Notes: generated by a model from the sequence alone, not told the origin. Positions 1 to 11,340 are shown, counted from the first letter of the stretch. The stretch is 64,000 nt of DNA from Proteles cristata cristata (GCA_017311185.1 JAESUZ010003487.1:2328001-2392000); one strand, 5' to 3'. Numbers and translations: made by a program.

Positions 1-1913
1 AGGAAAAAAAGCTTACAAATTATGAATTAAATATTTTTTAGATAGTTTAGCTCTGATTTTTGACCTGTCATTGGTTAAATACAATTTACATGACTTTCAT
101 TCATTGGTAGAGGAACATTTCACTGGAAATGTAAGATGTTAGGATCGGAGGGGGACTTGGGTTGTGGTTTGAGTGCATAAAAGGGTAATGCTCCTTGGTT
201 GGCTTTATCTATAGCTCTATCTTATTAAAGGTTTCTAGGCCTCACAACCGAGGACCTGTGAGCAGTGCTTTCATTACACACCCTATATTTAAGGATTCAG
301 AACCCTAGCTGCTTCAAATCACATCAGGGTGAAACATGGTCCGTAAGTTGACAGATTGAATTTCTTAGAAAAAAAAAATGTTTGCATTGTGTTGGGTTTA
401 AAAGTTATTCTTTTAAGCAATCTTAGGATGTCAGCAAAAAAAAAAAAAAAAAAGAGAAAAGAATCATTAAACAATTTTTCTAGAAGGTCAGTTTTCTGAA
501 ATGCACAATGTGTTCTTGATATTTTGACCACTATTATGTCGTGGTCAAAATTATATTTAAAAGCATAATTAATGCTTAACTATTTTTATAGCAGAACAGC
601 TATTTAAGAAATTATTGGCTTTTCAGTATTCTGTGTTTATAGTTTTGTTTGGTAATTTATGTTATTACATGCTCTATCAACTTTAAGTTAAGATAATAGG
701 GAGAAAGAAAAGTCACTGTTTTAAGGTATTGGTCTTTTCTTGCGGTAAATCTTAATCTCAGCGGGAAATTAGGATCTTTTCCCCTAACGAAATAATCAAA
801 CTGTATTTACATACCAATAATGAAAGCCATTCAAAGCAAAACAGAACAACACCCTTAATTTTTTCTACTCACATATCTGAAGCTCATTTACCACTATGCC
901 ATGTTTTTAGAATTAAAAATATTCCTAGCATTTGTTTATTTCCTTTTTTGTTTTACAGGGTTGTAGAAGGGTTTATGAATTGCAAACTAGAAAGAATGTT
1001 ATGTCATGTTACTCTTTGAAGTCTGTTAAAAGTAATGTCTACAAAAGCTGTAAAATACAATTTTAGGTCATAGACCCACAATTCAGACAGCATAAAGAAA
1101 CTCATACTTTATGGATTCTAGGTACTAGTGTCTAATAGAGGTGAGAATGTGACTTCTGTGAATAATTTAGAAGTTGGTTTAGTTTTCCTAGCTGTTGTAA
1201 AACTGAGGCAAAACTGATTGTGAAAAGACTGGAAATCTTAAAGGTAAACTTGTGTTTTGAAGGTCACTGAAATGGACTGCGTGGTGGTTAAGGTAGATCA
1301 CAATACTCTTGGCTTTTAAGGCAGAGGTTTTGTCTGTCCTATGAAATGTTCATCACTAACCACATTCTGGCTTCCAATGGCTATAATGACATAATGCAAT
1401 TGTGGAAAAAGTGATTCTAGGACAATTTTCAGTTGGTTCCCTAAGTGGAAATTTCTAGAGGAGCATTAAATGAGCAGGGAACCTATGGGGATGCTTTACC
1501 TTGCTTCCTTTGAGGTTTTTGGACTTTTAAGTAAGAAAGAGGAGAACTGCTTACAGGTAAAAGTTATCGGCACCTAGTTAAAGGTTCTGAAGGAAGAAAC
1601 AGTTTTTAATTTGAGTATCAGTTGGTATATACATGATAAATTGACGTTAGCAGGTTAAATCTGGTAGAACTGATGCCTTATAGGTAGCTAATTATGAACT
1701 GTAAAGAGTTCCTGATGGGTAAACTTAAATCTCACATTAGGCTTTTTTAGATCTTGTCTTTTCATTCTTGCCTCATTTAACCATTGTTTCATTTATTTGT
1801 TTACCTATTTATTTGATGAGTATTTGAGTATCCCAGCAATGGTAGTTTACTTTGATAGTGTAAACCGTTCATTACAAATCCTGTGACTTACGAGGATAAC
1901 AGAGTGGGTGATT
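1..1913. other. AT-rich unique sequence, no gene seen
   Basis: I recognise no transposon or gene in this stretch. It holds an A-run at about 436-452. A long polypyrimidine tract ending in AG at 957-958 looks like a splice acceptor, and the following frame stays open for about 35 codons. No convincing donor follows, so I do not call an exon. Confidence 0.5.
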
Positions 1914-2119
1914 TTTAAAAAAATGTCTATTTATTTTTGAGATACAGAGAGCACAAGTGGGAGGAGGAGCAGAGAGAGAGAGAGAGAGAGAGAGAGAACC
2001 CCAAGCAGGCCCAGTACTTTCAGTGCAGAGCCTGATGCGGGCCTGACTGTGAGATCATCATGACCTGAGCCCGAAATCAAGAGTCGGATGCTTCATGGAC
2101 AAAGCCACCCAGTGCCCCA
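1914..2119 (-). mobile_element. Can-SINE (tRNA-Lys-derived), older copy
   Basis: Read on the minus strand it begins with the degraded tRNA-like head (GGGGCACTGGGTGGCTTTG) and ends in the T-rich complement of an A-rich tail near 1,914. A (GA)n run at about 1,972-1,996 is the complement of the SINE's internal (CT)n tract. Divergence from the feline consensus is visible. Confidence 0.85.
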
Positions 2120-2684
2120 TAGTGGATGGCTTTTTTTGATGGAGGAGGAGGTGGAAAGGGACATGGTCACCTTAATTTTCAATAAGCTTTGATACTAAAG
2201 ATCTGGTTTTGTGTGTGTGTTTACTTTTAATTACGTATTGCCAGAAAATGTTACTTCGCTTTGGATGGGCTGAAAATGGGATTATATGTTTATAATAAGA
2301 AGTTGTCAAATGTCCCCTTGGCTGATTAGCTAACAATCAAATAGGTTTCCTTTAACAAATGTATGAGCATTTATAATAAGTGTTCTGTTTTCTCTGGAAT
2401 CGTGTCTGTGTGGTCAGCATGGCAAGATTCGGTTGGTGGAAGCTATTAGGGCAACGGGGCAGGGACCTCCTGGTTCTGTGGCGAGGCTGCCTCATGCAGG
2501 CAGCTTTAAGTGACACACTCTGGGCCTTTACACCCTGAGTTCCTAAAGGATGGAAAACTCCCTTGTGCAGCCTTTCACGGGTGTTCTGCTCTGAGTATTC
2601 GTTTTTCTAGACTTAACTCATTCTTGATCTTGACTAAAATGTCTGTATGGGGAGAGTAATGACAGTACAACATAAATGATAATA
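2120..2684. other. unique sequence
   Basis: No repeat or coding signal is recognised. A short TG-rich run lies near 2,211-2,220. Confidence 0.4.
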
Positions 2685-2825
2685 GCTCGCACTGAGTTAT
2701 TGTGTTGGGGCTTTCTGAGGAGTGTGTGTGTGTGTTTGCCACAGCCCTATAACATAGAGGTTACCTCATTTTCTAGAAGATGAAGCTTAAAGGAGGTTAA
2801 GTCATTTTGCCTATGAGCAAAACGT
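2685..2825 (-). mobile_element. MIR fragment
   Basis: The order 'ACTGAGTTATTGTG', 'CCCTATAACATAGAGG', 'TCATTTTCTAGAAGATGAAG' and 'GGAGGTTAAGTCATTTTGCC' follows the reverse complement of the MIR core (allele-frequency-like 'CCCTATGAGGTAGG ... AGATGAGGAAACTGAGG ... GTTAAGTAACTTGCC'). This is an ancient mammalian SINE, well diverged. Confidence 0.6.
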
Positions 2826-3109
2826 TGGGGAGAAAATTATCCTTGACCAGTGAGTGAGGGGAAATGGATGAGTATCAGGGAATGGCGAGGCTGAGAGTGT
2901 CTTCCTTGTAAGAATCTGATAAAGAACAAGTTTACAGGCGTTTCTGAGGCTGTTGGTCTAGTTGTTTAGTCCATGAAAGGGATGAAGAGATCTGAGTGGT
3001 TCCAGTCCTGCAAATTATGCCAGCAGGTATCTAGCAAAGTCTGGCATCAAGGCAGGCCTATACCTGGACAGGTGTTACTTATCTTAAGGTCTACAGATAG
3101 TCTCCAGCT

Positions 3110-3340
3110 TTTTTTTTTTTTTTTTAATGTTTGTTTATTTTTTGAGGAGAGAGTGAGAGAGAGAGAAGTGCGCGCGTGCGTGCGGAGCAAGGGCAGAGAG
3201 AAGGAGACAGAATCTGAAGCAGACTCCAGGCTCTGAGCTGTCAGCACAGAGCTCGATGCAGGGCTCAAACTCAGCGAACCATGAGATCATGACCTGGGCT
3301 GTAGTGGGACACTGAATCAACTAAGCCACCCAGGCACCCC
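3110..3340 (-). mobile_element. Can-SINE, feline long type, with target-site duplication
   Basis: The head complement (GCCACCCAGGCACCCC) ends at 3,340 and a poly-T tail begins near 3,110. A duplicated target, 'AGTCTCCAGCTTTTT', lies on both sides (about 3,099 and 3,344). The copy is full length, so this is a retrotransposed insertion with a clear 15-bp TSD. Confidence 0.92.
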
Positions 3341-3417
3341 AAAAGTCTCCAGCTTTTTCGTCATCAGTCCAGTGTTTACCAACTATGAAATTGCAGGGTC
3401 CTTGTCTTTTAATGTTA

Positions 3418-3438
3418 AAAAAAAAAAAAAAAAAAAAA
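3418..3438 (+). repeat. poly(A) run
   Basis: A run of about 21 A residues directly precedes an antisense MIR. It could be the remaining tail of a lost retroelement or a simple repeat. Confidence 0.8.
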
Positions 3439-3459
3439 GAACTGGAATGGATGAAGTAA

Positions 3460-3692
3460 AAACAGGTAACATTTATTGAATGGTTACTAAAAACCTGGTG
3501 CAGGGTTAGGGCGCCCTCACTAACACAGTGAGATGGGTGCTCTTATTACCATTCCTATAATATAGTTTATGAAGTGGAAGCACAGAACTGTCACAGAACT
3601 TGCCAAGGGTCACACAGCCAGGCTTCCAGAGAAGAATTTGAACTCAGGCAAATATTGCCCCTTAGCCCTGCCCCCTTAACATGTGTTCTCTT
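3460..3692 (-). mobile_element. MIR, nearly full length
   Basis: It starts 'ACATTTATTGAATGGTTACT' and passes 'CTTGCCAAGGGTCACACAGC' and 'GAATTTGAACTCAGGCA', the reverse complement of the MIR 3' end, core and tRNA-like B box in the right order. The far end reaches about 3,690, where it supplies part of a splice-donor-like sequence for the minus-strand exon candidate at 3,695-3,778. Confidence 0.75.
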
Positions 3693-3694
3693 AC

Positions 3695-3778
3695 CTGATG
3701 GGCTCTACTTCTTTCAGCACACTGTGGTTGCATCTTATCAAGTGCTTCGTTGAGGGAACGTGGATCAGTAATTCTCTA
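3695..3778 (-). other. candidate 84-nt exon (unconfirmed)
   Basis: On the minus strand a pyrimidine tract with CAG-like end (CCCCTTTCCTCTTCCCTAG, 3,779-3,797) precedes 84 nt, followed by CATCAG|GTAAGAG at 3,694. Only one of three frames is open. It runs through the whole segment (27 full codons, e.g. ...HVPSTKHLIRCNHSVLKEV...), and the length is a multiple of three, as in a cassette exon. The donor overlaps the end of an antisense MIR, so a MIR-exonisation event is possible. No parent gene is recognised, and chance pairs of splice signals do occur at this scale. Confidence 0.2.
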
Positions 3779-4427
3779 CTAGGGAAGAGGAAAGGGGTAG
3801 GAGTAGATTTTGAGAAAGCACATGCTCACAATAAAAAGCTAAGAAAATAAGCTCTAGAAAACTTGATAGTGGGGGTTAGGGAGAAGAAAATAGGTTGAGA
3901 GCATTATAGGGGATATAGGTTTAGAAAGGACGAAACACTGATGCAGATATTCGACTTCTATCTTTACAATATATTTAGTTCTAGTATGTTTCACTATTAG
4001 GTGGTGATTGTGTGACGCATATTTACAGATTTTGTGCAATCTATAAGGCGGCGTGGATGACTTGGTGATGAGATACTGTAGTCTCAAAAGAAGGCTGATA
4101 ATATATTCAGTCATCTGACTTGGGCTCTGCTATTTGTGGAATTCTTCTGTCGACTCGATTGTTTGCAGGGAGTGCGGAGGGCTTGCAGGGATCTCTCACC
4201 TGTGCACAGGCGGGGAGTAGCGTGCTCTGCTTCTAGTGTTCTAGCTTCTGGGGACTGAAGAATTGTCGTAGATGAAAATACAAAGTGTGATATTTTCTGT
4301 TACTCATTTAGTGTGTCTGTATGAAATGTGATCCCACATGTTCCAAGGCTTAACTTGCAGAGTGTGAGTGAGTTCTGGAAGTTCCTGTTGCGGACTGACC
4401 TCTGCCCATTGAAGTACCCATCTAAAT
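3779..4427. other. unique sequence
   Basis: No repeat family is recognised. An 86-codon minus-strand frame at 3,854-4,114 has no domain I can name and is probably chance. Confidence 0.4.
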
Positions 4428-4445
4428 GAGGATTGTCTTTTCTTT

Positions 4446-4472
4446 AAATTTTTTTTAAGGTTTTATTTATTT

Positions 4473-4509
<37 letters not shown>

Positions 4510-4683
4510 ACAGCATGAGCAGGGAGGATCAGAGAGAGAGGGAGACACAGAATCTGAAACAGGCTCCAGGCTCTGAGCTAGCTGTCAGCACAGAGCCTGA
4601 TGTGGGGCTCGAACCCACAAACCGTGAGATCATGACCTGAGCTGAAGTTGGACGCTTAACCGACTGAGCCACCCAGACTCCCC
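4446..4683 (-). mobile_element. Can-SINE, feline long type, 16-bp TSD
   Basis: Full-length antisense copy with (GA)n at about 4,476-4,506. The head complement 'GAGCCACCCAGACTCCCC' ends at 4,683. The target 'GAGGATTGTCTTTTCT' occurs at 4,428-4,443 and again at 4,684-4,699. Confidence 0.94.
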
Positions 4684-4996
4684 GAGGATTGTCTTTTCTA
4701 GCAGATTATTTCTGCTTATCATTAATCAAACATAAAATGACTTCCCTTGCCTTTGATAGTACAGTGACATTTGTAAGAATATTTAATACTAATTTATGTT
4801 AAAATTTCTGATTCTGTTAACATGCTTAATGATGAAAAGCTTTCAGTTATTGTTAAAACGTAAATTAAAAATGAAGTTGCGTATCGTAGAGGAACTTATA
4901 TTTTTACTTGAGTCATTTCTAGGCCATTTCTAGAGTCAAACTAAAGGGAAAATTTAGATAGCTACATGGGTAACAGATTGTTAAAAATTTATTTTT

Positions 4997-5085
4997 AGGG
5001 GCATAGAGCATGTGACTCTTGATCCTGGGGTCGTGAGTTCAAGCCCCACATTGTGTGCAGAGATTACTTAAAGAAATAAAAATAC
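4997..5085 (+). mobile_element. short-type Can-SINE, 5' truncated
   Basis: 'GTGACTCTTGATCCTGGGG' and 'GAGTTCAAGCCCCACATTG' are the tRNA-derived part with B box, followed by the 'AGAGATTACTTAAAGAAATA' end of the short, older carnivore SINE type. The first part of the head is missing. Confidence 0.75.
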
Positions 5086-8000
5086 AATTTTAATGTGCTT
5101 GTATATATTTTAAACATAGCATTACTCATAAATGTGTTTATCAGGCAGTCGTCTCTGGTTATTGTTAGAACATAGGTGCTGAATTCTTTCACATATACTT
5201 TTAGATTCCTGAGTAAGGAGTATGGAAATTCCTTGCTAAAAATCTGAATCTCAAGGGTGTGAATTTCTGCATATTTAATATTAATGCCATTTCTTGATGA
5301 GGTTGGTCTCAGTCGTTATGGAGATAGGCAGTAGGGGCTGGCGGGTGCTGGAGGCGAGTCTGCTGCCGCCTCCAGAATCAGCCACTGTGTGCCTGCAGCC
5401 TTGTTGTGGATGATAGTGTTGGGTGTGCTGTGCACTAAGACTGAGCTCGTGCCTGGCTCAGTACTTGGAAGTGAGGGTGGGATGGGAAGTAATGGGACAA
5501 CTTTGGACTGTTTAAATTTGGGTGTAAATCTTTGTAGACTTTTCTCCTCTGCTTTCACTTATTTTTCTCCTTTGGCTTTCTCTCTCTCTCTCTCTTTTTT
5601 TCCCCCTTTAAGTTAAAGACGGATGATGGCTGGTAGTGAAGGGAACACCATGAAGATTATGGAGGAAGTCTGTTACTATCATTAAGTATTTCATGTATGA
5701 TCATGATCTATGGTTTCCCCCTTTCCCAAACAGATTGGCTCTGCTAACAGCACTTAGTGAAGAAGCTAGCTATTTGTTAAGTAAGCCATTAGGTTGAAAA
5801 CAGATCACTTAACAGGCACAGTACGGTAATTGGCTGATTTGTTGTTGGAAGTTGGTTGCTGGACAGCATTGTGGTCCAGCAGACAGGGGAGCTGAGCCTC
5901 TGCTGTCTAATAGAATTGGGTATTACATTCCCTAGCTTTTATGTGTTTCATTTCTTCCTTGTTTAAGGATATTGTTACAAGCTCTACAGTGTTAGATGTC
6001 TTGAAAGTGTTCATTAGATTCTAGTGGCCCAAGTGGCGTAAGTTGTAAATATTAAGATGATTTAAAGTTGATGAAAATTGTAACCAAATTCCTAAAGCCT
6101 TAGGAATGTCTGCTTCTTTGGAGTTTCTGGTGGTATACTGTATTTTCAAAAATTCCATTTTGGGCTTATTTTATGTGTAATGTTCTTACTGCTGTTTTAA
6201 GTAATAATATCTTGATTCCTTAAGACTTTTCTGTAAAAATGTGATATGAAAATATTTATCCCATTAAAAAATGCTATTTTATTGTATTGTAGCAACACTA
6301 GAATCTTTTCTAAATAAACACATAGTAAGTATGTGTTTGGAACCTAGTGAAGGAAGTGAATGTCATGTGGAGCTCTTTGATTTATGCTGTGCTGTCTTTT
6401 ATTTTAAGCAGGAGGTGTGTACAGTTAATTAAGAATTTTAATAAATGAAAGACTTTAGGCAATTAGAAATAACACAAAAGGTGACATGATATTCATTGTG
6501 AAGTGAACATATTGAGTCTGACAGTTGATGGTAACAGAAGTCAACAAAATGCCTGGTCATTGAAGGACTTTAGAAAATAAAATTGGAGCATTATATCCTT
6601 CTCTGGTAAAGGATGCTCACACAACAGCATTCTTGTGATCGTTGGTGAACTCATTTTAATAGTGAATATTTTCATATTGAGAAAAGGTGTTCAGGAGAAA
6701 AGATTGTCAGGAGATAAAGGGAACCCCAGATATTCGACTTTAGGTGAGCAAAGCCTGAGGCAGGAAGGAGCCGGCTCTGGATGCCTCTGGCCTAGCCTGT
6801 GTGCTGGTGGCAGGGCCAGTGAGCTGCACCTCCTGCAGAGGTCAGGATTCCCTCTAGGAGAGGCGTCCCCACCTCCACCCCCTTACTATCACTGGGGACA
6901 GCTGCTGACCTGGGGGGGTCAGAAGGGAGAACCTGTGGCAGATGAAACATGGGTTAAGTCCCAGGGCATCCAGGTCCCAGATGCTCACCTGCATCTCCCA
7001 CCAGGAGCTGGCCGGCTCCGAGGTATAACATCTTCTGATCTGTATCTGTAATTTGGGCAGTGCTGATGGCCTCTTCCCTTTAGACACCACTAAGCCCCAG
7101 AGTCCTTCCACCTCTGTGCTCTGTGAGGTGAGAAGTGAGGGGATTTCTCCACCCAAGAGCAGGTCAAGTCCAGGTAAGACAAGGGAAGACCTTGAGGGGC
7201 TTGTGATTTTCCGAGGCTGAGTGCCTTGCCCTTTACCTGGCCTTGCCCTCAGAGGAGTGAGGGAAGCCGACACCTCACCAAGGGATAGAGTTTTCCTCGC
7301 TATGGGAGCCCTTTCCCATTTCCTTCTTGAGAAATTTCCCGTTGAGGTTTATGTCTCCTGCAGGTTCATTATAGATTTTCTAAACCTGCCTCAGTTGTTC
7401 ATAGCAGTGTACTGTCTTCGAGAAAGAGATCGAGTATATAATGGGGATGGGGGCAAGACTTTCAGAAAGAGGTTGGGCTGGCCTAGGGAGCAGTTGCTGT
7501 GTTGAATCTAGGACCATGCGGGTGCAAGATATCAATGCAGTAGAACAGCCTTGACGAAGTGTGTAAAATAATGAAGGTATATATAGAATAAATTGAGAGT
7601 AGTAGGTACATGCCCTTGCAGCTTGAAAGATTTTAAGGATGCACTACCACTTTATCCACGTGATCATACTGAGTAGTTAACTTATAGTACTTGTTTCTTT
7701 AAGTGGAATAGGCTATTTATATAGAGTTTTGTTTTTTTTTTTTTGGTTTAGATAGATAAATGGTGGCTACTTCCTAGTATCAGTAAAACAAATGAGAATT
7801 TTTGATATACCTTCTTTGGAGCTTAACAACAAGGCAATAAAACATGAACTAAAATGCTCTGAATAATCAAGCATTAAAATTTGCCTATTATGTTCAATAA
7901 ATATGCTTAAAATGATTGTAAGCATTGGCTTATCTGAATGAAAGAAGTACAACAGGAACTAGTACACGTTTTCTTAGTGGTTTGCTAAAAACTGGGTAGT

Positions 8001-9639
8001 AAGGATGGAGTACATATGTGTATATTTTTTGTTCATTCTTTCTCCCCCTCCAAAATAGTATTATAGAACAGCTTAAAGCCTTTTCATTTTTAAACTGTAT
8101 TTGGACTGATTTAACAAATTCTTCTTTTGCACTGTAAGTCATTAATACACTGATCTTCCCCAAATACCCCTTTTATAATAATAATACAGTTTCCTACACA
8201 TCATAGAATGACATTCCTAAATACTTACTAAATAGGTCTGTCACAAACTCATTTTTCCCTATCTCTGCTTTTTACACAAGCCTTTGTGCCCATTTGTCTG
8301 CCCTTCCTGGCCTTCTCTGAGCATGTGTTGACCATGCAAACTCACACTCTTTGATTTGCCCAAAGAAAACTAATGAGTTATTCTAAAATTCAGGAAGCAT
8401 TCCTTTGATATAAAACTCAATTCATTGGGAGTTTATATTATTGCTGTCAGTGAATAGCAGAGTATATGATCAAAACAAAAAGACATGGAGTCCAGCAGTA
8501 TTCAGATGTTATTCGTAAAGATGCTTATTACATTGGTTACAGATTTTACAAAAAATAAGAAGGTCCACTTACCTTCAAAACAGAAACAATAAAGACTTAA
8601 ATTTTGGGCTTTGTTGCTTCTGTAAAACTGAACATTTTTCACACTGAGACTTATTATCTTTTCCCCTGCAGAATATTTTGACACTGTGGTGAGAAGAGGG
8701 ATTAATAATCTCAGGTTCTAGTGGAAAGAGGAGAAAAAAGGTAAAGAAAACCTTGGGGAAATTCAGTAGTACTGGAAAGGTAATAAAACAAAACCAAACA
8801 CAAAGAAAGCATACCAGGGTTGGCACTTAAATACTTCCATTGAAGAAGTGATAAAGAAGAGTATGAAAGCGTCGTTTGAAGGGCTGATGTCTCAATAGAT
8901 AAATAATGAAATTCTACAACTATCCAAAGAGCAAATCCCTTATAGCCCACACATAATATATACTTGTGACAACACCTATAAAAATATTCTCAACCTTCTT
9001 CCCAAATCTCTACTTAAACAATAATTCTCTATTTTGTGGGATCATTTTATTTGCAGAGTAATTGAGAAAGCTATCTGTCTGTCTGTCAGCTCTTTATATT
9101 CTATCATGAGCCAATTATATATTAAAGTAGTAGAAGCAGTGTATACACGTCAGGTGGAGAAGCAGGGTGGTGCTTTGTGAGGTATAGGTTCATATCACTC
9201 TCTGTTCCTTAACTCCCATGATCTTCAGTAATGTGGTAGAACAAGTGGCTAAATAATGGTGATTTCAATGCTGTGTATGCTGCTGTGTTCTCCCTCTTCC
9301 TCTGTGCGGGTGTGGGTGTGTTGGATGAACTCTTTGGAAGTAAATTACAGATGCCCCTTTATCCATAAAGTGCACTGCCTTAAAATAAAGGCATTATTTT
9401 ATATCACTGTATACAATATGAGTAGGACTATTAAGCCCAAGAAAACTAATAGCAAATAACAATTCTCTAATTAGTTTTCCCAGTTGGTCCCAAACTGTTA
9501 CAGATTTGGGTTTCAAACCAAGAGCGAGTCAAGTTTCCGCACTGTATTTGACTCTGTAGTCTTTCTTAATATGAAAGATTTCCCCAAATTTTTGCTTGTT
9601 TTTTGGTTTTCAGACTACTTTTTAAATGTTTCTTTTTAA
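5086..9639. other. long unique stretch
   Basis: About 4.5 kb with almost no recognisable transposon. Composition rises in GC between about 6,700 and 7,300, where the plus-strand exon candidate at 7,084-7,173 lies. A (CT)n run is at about 5,578-5,596 and a T-run at about 7,729-7,744. Frames of 138 codons (6,635-7,051, plus) and 139 codons (6,854-7,273, minus) overlap each other antisense and match no family I know. Confidence 0.4.
7084..7173 (+). other. candidate 90-nt cassette exon (unconfirmed)
   Basis: A branch-point-like CTGAT (about 7,063) and pyrimidine tract 'CCTCTTCCCTTTAG' precede position 7,084. The segment ends CCAG followed by GTAAGAC, a near-consensus donor, at 7,173/7,174. Of the three frames only one is open, and it is open throughout: 2 bases, 29 codons, 1 base, i.e. 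an exon that starts and ends in the same phase. The peptide is rich in Ser/Pro/Lys (TTKPQSPSTSV ... ISPPKSRSSP), the kind of disordered linker often encoded by alternative exons. It sits in the locally GC-richer 6.7-7.3 kb block. I cannot name the gene, and no other plus-strand exon of comparable quality is found in the window. It may still be chance. Confidence 0.3.
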
Positions 9640-9757
9640 GTTAAATTTCATTGTGGCAGTATCTATAAAATTTACCATCTTATTAATTTTTTTTAATGTG
9701 TGACTGAGTAGTGTTAAGTGCATTCACATTGTCGTGTAACCAATCTTCTCAGCATTA
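9640..9757 (-). mobile_element. L1 3'-end fragment
   Basis: 'AAAATTTACCATCTTA', 'GTAGTGTTAAGTGCATTCA' and 'TTGTCGTGTAACCAATCT' are the reverse complement of the 3' UTR of old mammalian L1 (L1M type). A short-type SINE interrupts it at 9,776. Confidence 0.6.
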
Positions 9758-9775
9758 AGACTTCAGTTTCTCCAG

Positions 9776-9872
9776 GGGCGCCTGTTTGGCTCAGTCCAAA
9801 GAGCTTATGATTCTTGATCTCAGGGTCATGGGCTCAAGTCCCATGTTGGGTGTAGAGATTACTTAAAAAAAA
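9776..9872 (+). mobile_element. short-type Can-SINE with TSD
   Basis: 'GGGGCGCCTGTTTGGCTCAG' head, 'GGGCTCAAGTCCCATGTTGG' B box, then 'GTAGAGATTACTTAAAAAAA'. The target 'AAGACTTCAGTTTCTCCAG' is present before (about 9,757) and after (9,872) the element. Confidence 0.92.
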
Positions 9873-9913
9873 AAAGACTTCAGTTTCTCCAGAAGTGTTA
9901 AGAAAATTAAATT

Positions 9914-10025
9914 GGGGCGCCTGGCTGGCTTATTTGGTGGAACACGTGACTCTTGCTCTCAGAGTTCTAAGTTCTAGCCCCATGTTGAGTGTAGAGATTA
10001 CTTAAAGTAATAAAATCTTAAAGAA
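9914..10025 (+). mobile_element. short-type Can-SINE
   Basis: Second copy of the short form, 40 bp downstream of the previous one and in the same orientation: 'GGGGCGCCTGGCTGGCTTAT', 'AGTTCTAGCCCCATGTTGAG' and 'AGAGATTACTTAAAGTAATA'. Confidence 0.9.
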
Positions 10026-10757
10026 AAAGGTAATGAAATTGTTAAATATATTAATGAGTTTGATCAGGGCTGAAGAATAGCATAATCTTTGAGAGCTCAT
10101 TCCTTGAGATAGTGGCATCTTAGGACTTTTTCTTGGCATGGCCCTTCTGAATGCCCCTCACATTGTTCAAGTGCACCACAAGATGTTTGCTGATGCAGAC
10201 ACAGAGGGAATGCTGCCTCTGAGAAGATTTGCCATCAGAGAACTCTTGGAGTCTCCCAGCAAGTTGTAGATTTCTCTTTTAGGCACAGGATGGAGATTGA
10301 GACATTAATTTTATAGAAATAGAAAAGCTAAATAGAAAGCATTTGTTCAAACAGTTGTTTGGAGTAACATTATGGAGACAAAAATTTGCTGGGATTTTAA
10401 CTTGGGTTTGGCAATTGGGTTTTTTGAATGCTTGACTGCATAACTTTGAATTTGAAGCTTTCCTCTTTTTTTTTTTCTTTCAGTGTCTTCCTTTATTCTT
10501 TCTTCTGACCTTCTGTGCCTCTCTCCCACCCCCATGATTTCCAGCTTTCGTTTCTTTTTAACTTCCTAGTCTCTTTCCAACTTTGGAACCTTATTAAAGT
10601 ATAGTAGAGGCCTCTTGTCTTCCCTCGTAAATCACAGTGGATATCTAGGATTCATTCTCATTTTGAGAAATAGAATATGAAAGTAAAACTCATTCACTGG
10701 TGTGCAGAGTATACCAGAGTGGTACCTCATTTTGTCACCTACCTAATCCAGTGAAGA
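10026..10757. other. unique sequence with weak protein-like frame
   Basis: No transposon is recognised. A 42-codon plus-strand frame beginning ATG at about 10,137 and ending TAG at about 10,267 reads MALLNAPHIVQVHH... . Its short length, lack of a known domain and an equally open antisense frame make it unconvincing. A pyrimidine-rich block lies at about 10,460-10,560. Confidence 0.35.
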
Positions 10758-10774
10758 AATAATTACTATTTTAA

Positions 10775-10892
10775 GTAGGCTTCAGTTCCAGTGCAGAACC
10801 CTATGTGGGTCTTGACCTCATGATCCTGAGTTCAAGACCTGAGCTAAGATCAAGAGTGGGATGCTCAACCAACTGAGCCACCCAGGCACCCC
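10775..10892 (-). mobile_element. Can-SINE, partial
   Basis: Ends with the head complement 'GAGCCACCCAGGCACCCC' at 10,892. 'TGATCCTGAGTTCAAGACC' is the degraded B-box region. 'TAATTACTATTTTA' before and 'TAATTATTTTTA' after look like a TSD. Confidence 0.88.
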
Positions 10893-11340
10893 AGTAATTA
10901 TTTTTAATGTAGATCTGGAAGCCTCAGTGGAAAAGTTGTGGGTGGGAGGAACAGTACCACTCAAAGAAGACAAGAAATGGCACAAGACTTTAAGTAACTC
11001 CAGTATAGCTCTCAACTTGAAATTTGTAGGCTTCTGGGAAATAAATAAAAACCAAGGTTATCTTCTCTTACCCTAAGTAATACTCTTGGGGGTGGAGCAT
11101 TGTTAGGCTAATGGCCATGAATCCTGCACTTCACCTTCCTTAGAGTTTTTAGGCAACACCCAGCACCCTGCAACAACAAAACAAAACAAAATATGCTGCT
11201 CAGGAATAATGAGAATGTTACTGAATTAATATTTGTACTGGGAAATCATATACTTAGGAGATACATAAGAGACATGAAGAATGTTAAGAAAAGTGGGGCT
11301 GCACATAGGCCTCTTTTGATTTAACATATGTGGACAATTT
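10893..11340. other. unique sequence
   Basis: No repeat or gene is recognised except a short (CAAAA)n run at about 11,170-11,191. Confidence 0.4.

Noticed and set aside
959..1066. Open frame of about 35 codons after a strong acceptor at 957-958
   Set aside because: No good donor follows (only a weak AAAA|GTAATG). The frame ends at a stop without other support.
6635..7051. 138-codon plus-strand frame next to the exon candidate
   Set aside because: No domain or family match by eye, it overlaps an equally long antisense frame, and it lies in a locally GC-rich patch where stops are rarer. An 18-nt exon-like bit at 7,005-7,022 would leave a 61-nt intron, too short to be credible.
8672..8740. Segment after a very strong acceptor (TTATCTTTTCCCCTGCAG) with a GTAAAG donor
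   Set aside because: All three frames contain stops, so it cannot be an internal coding exon. A noncoding exon cannot be excluded.
10137..10267. 42-codon plus-strand frame beginning MALLNAPHIV
   Set aside because: Too short, with no family recognised. The complementary strand is open over the same stretch, so direction is undecidable.
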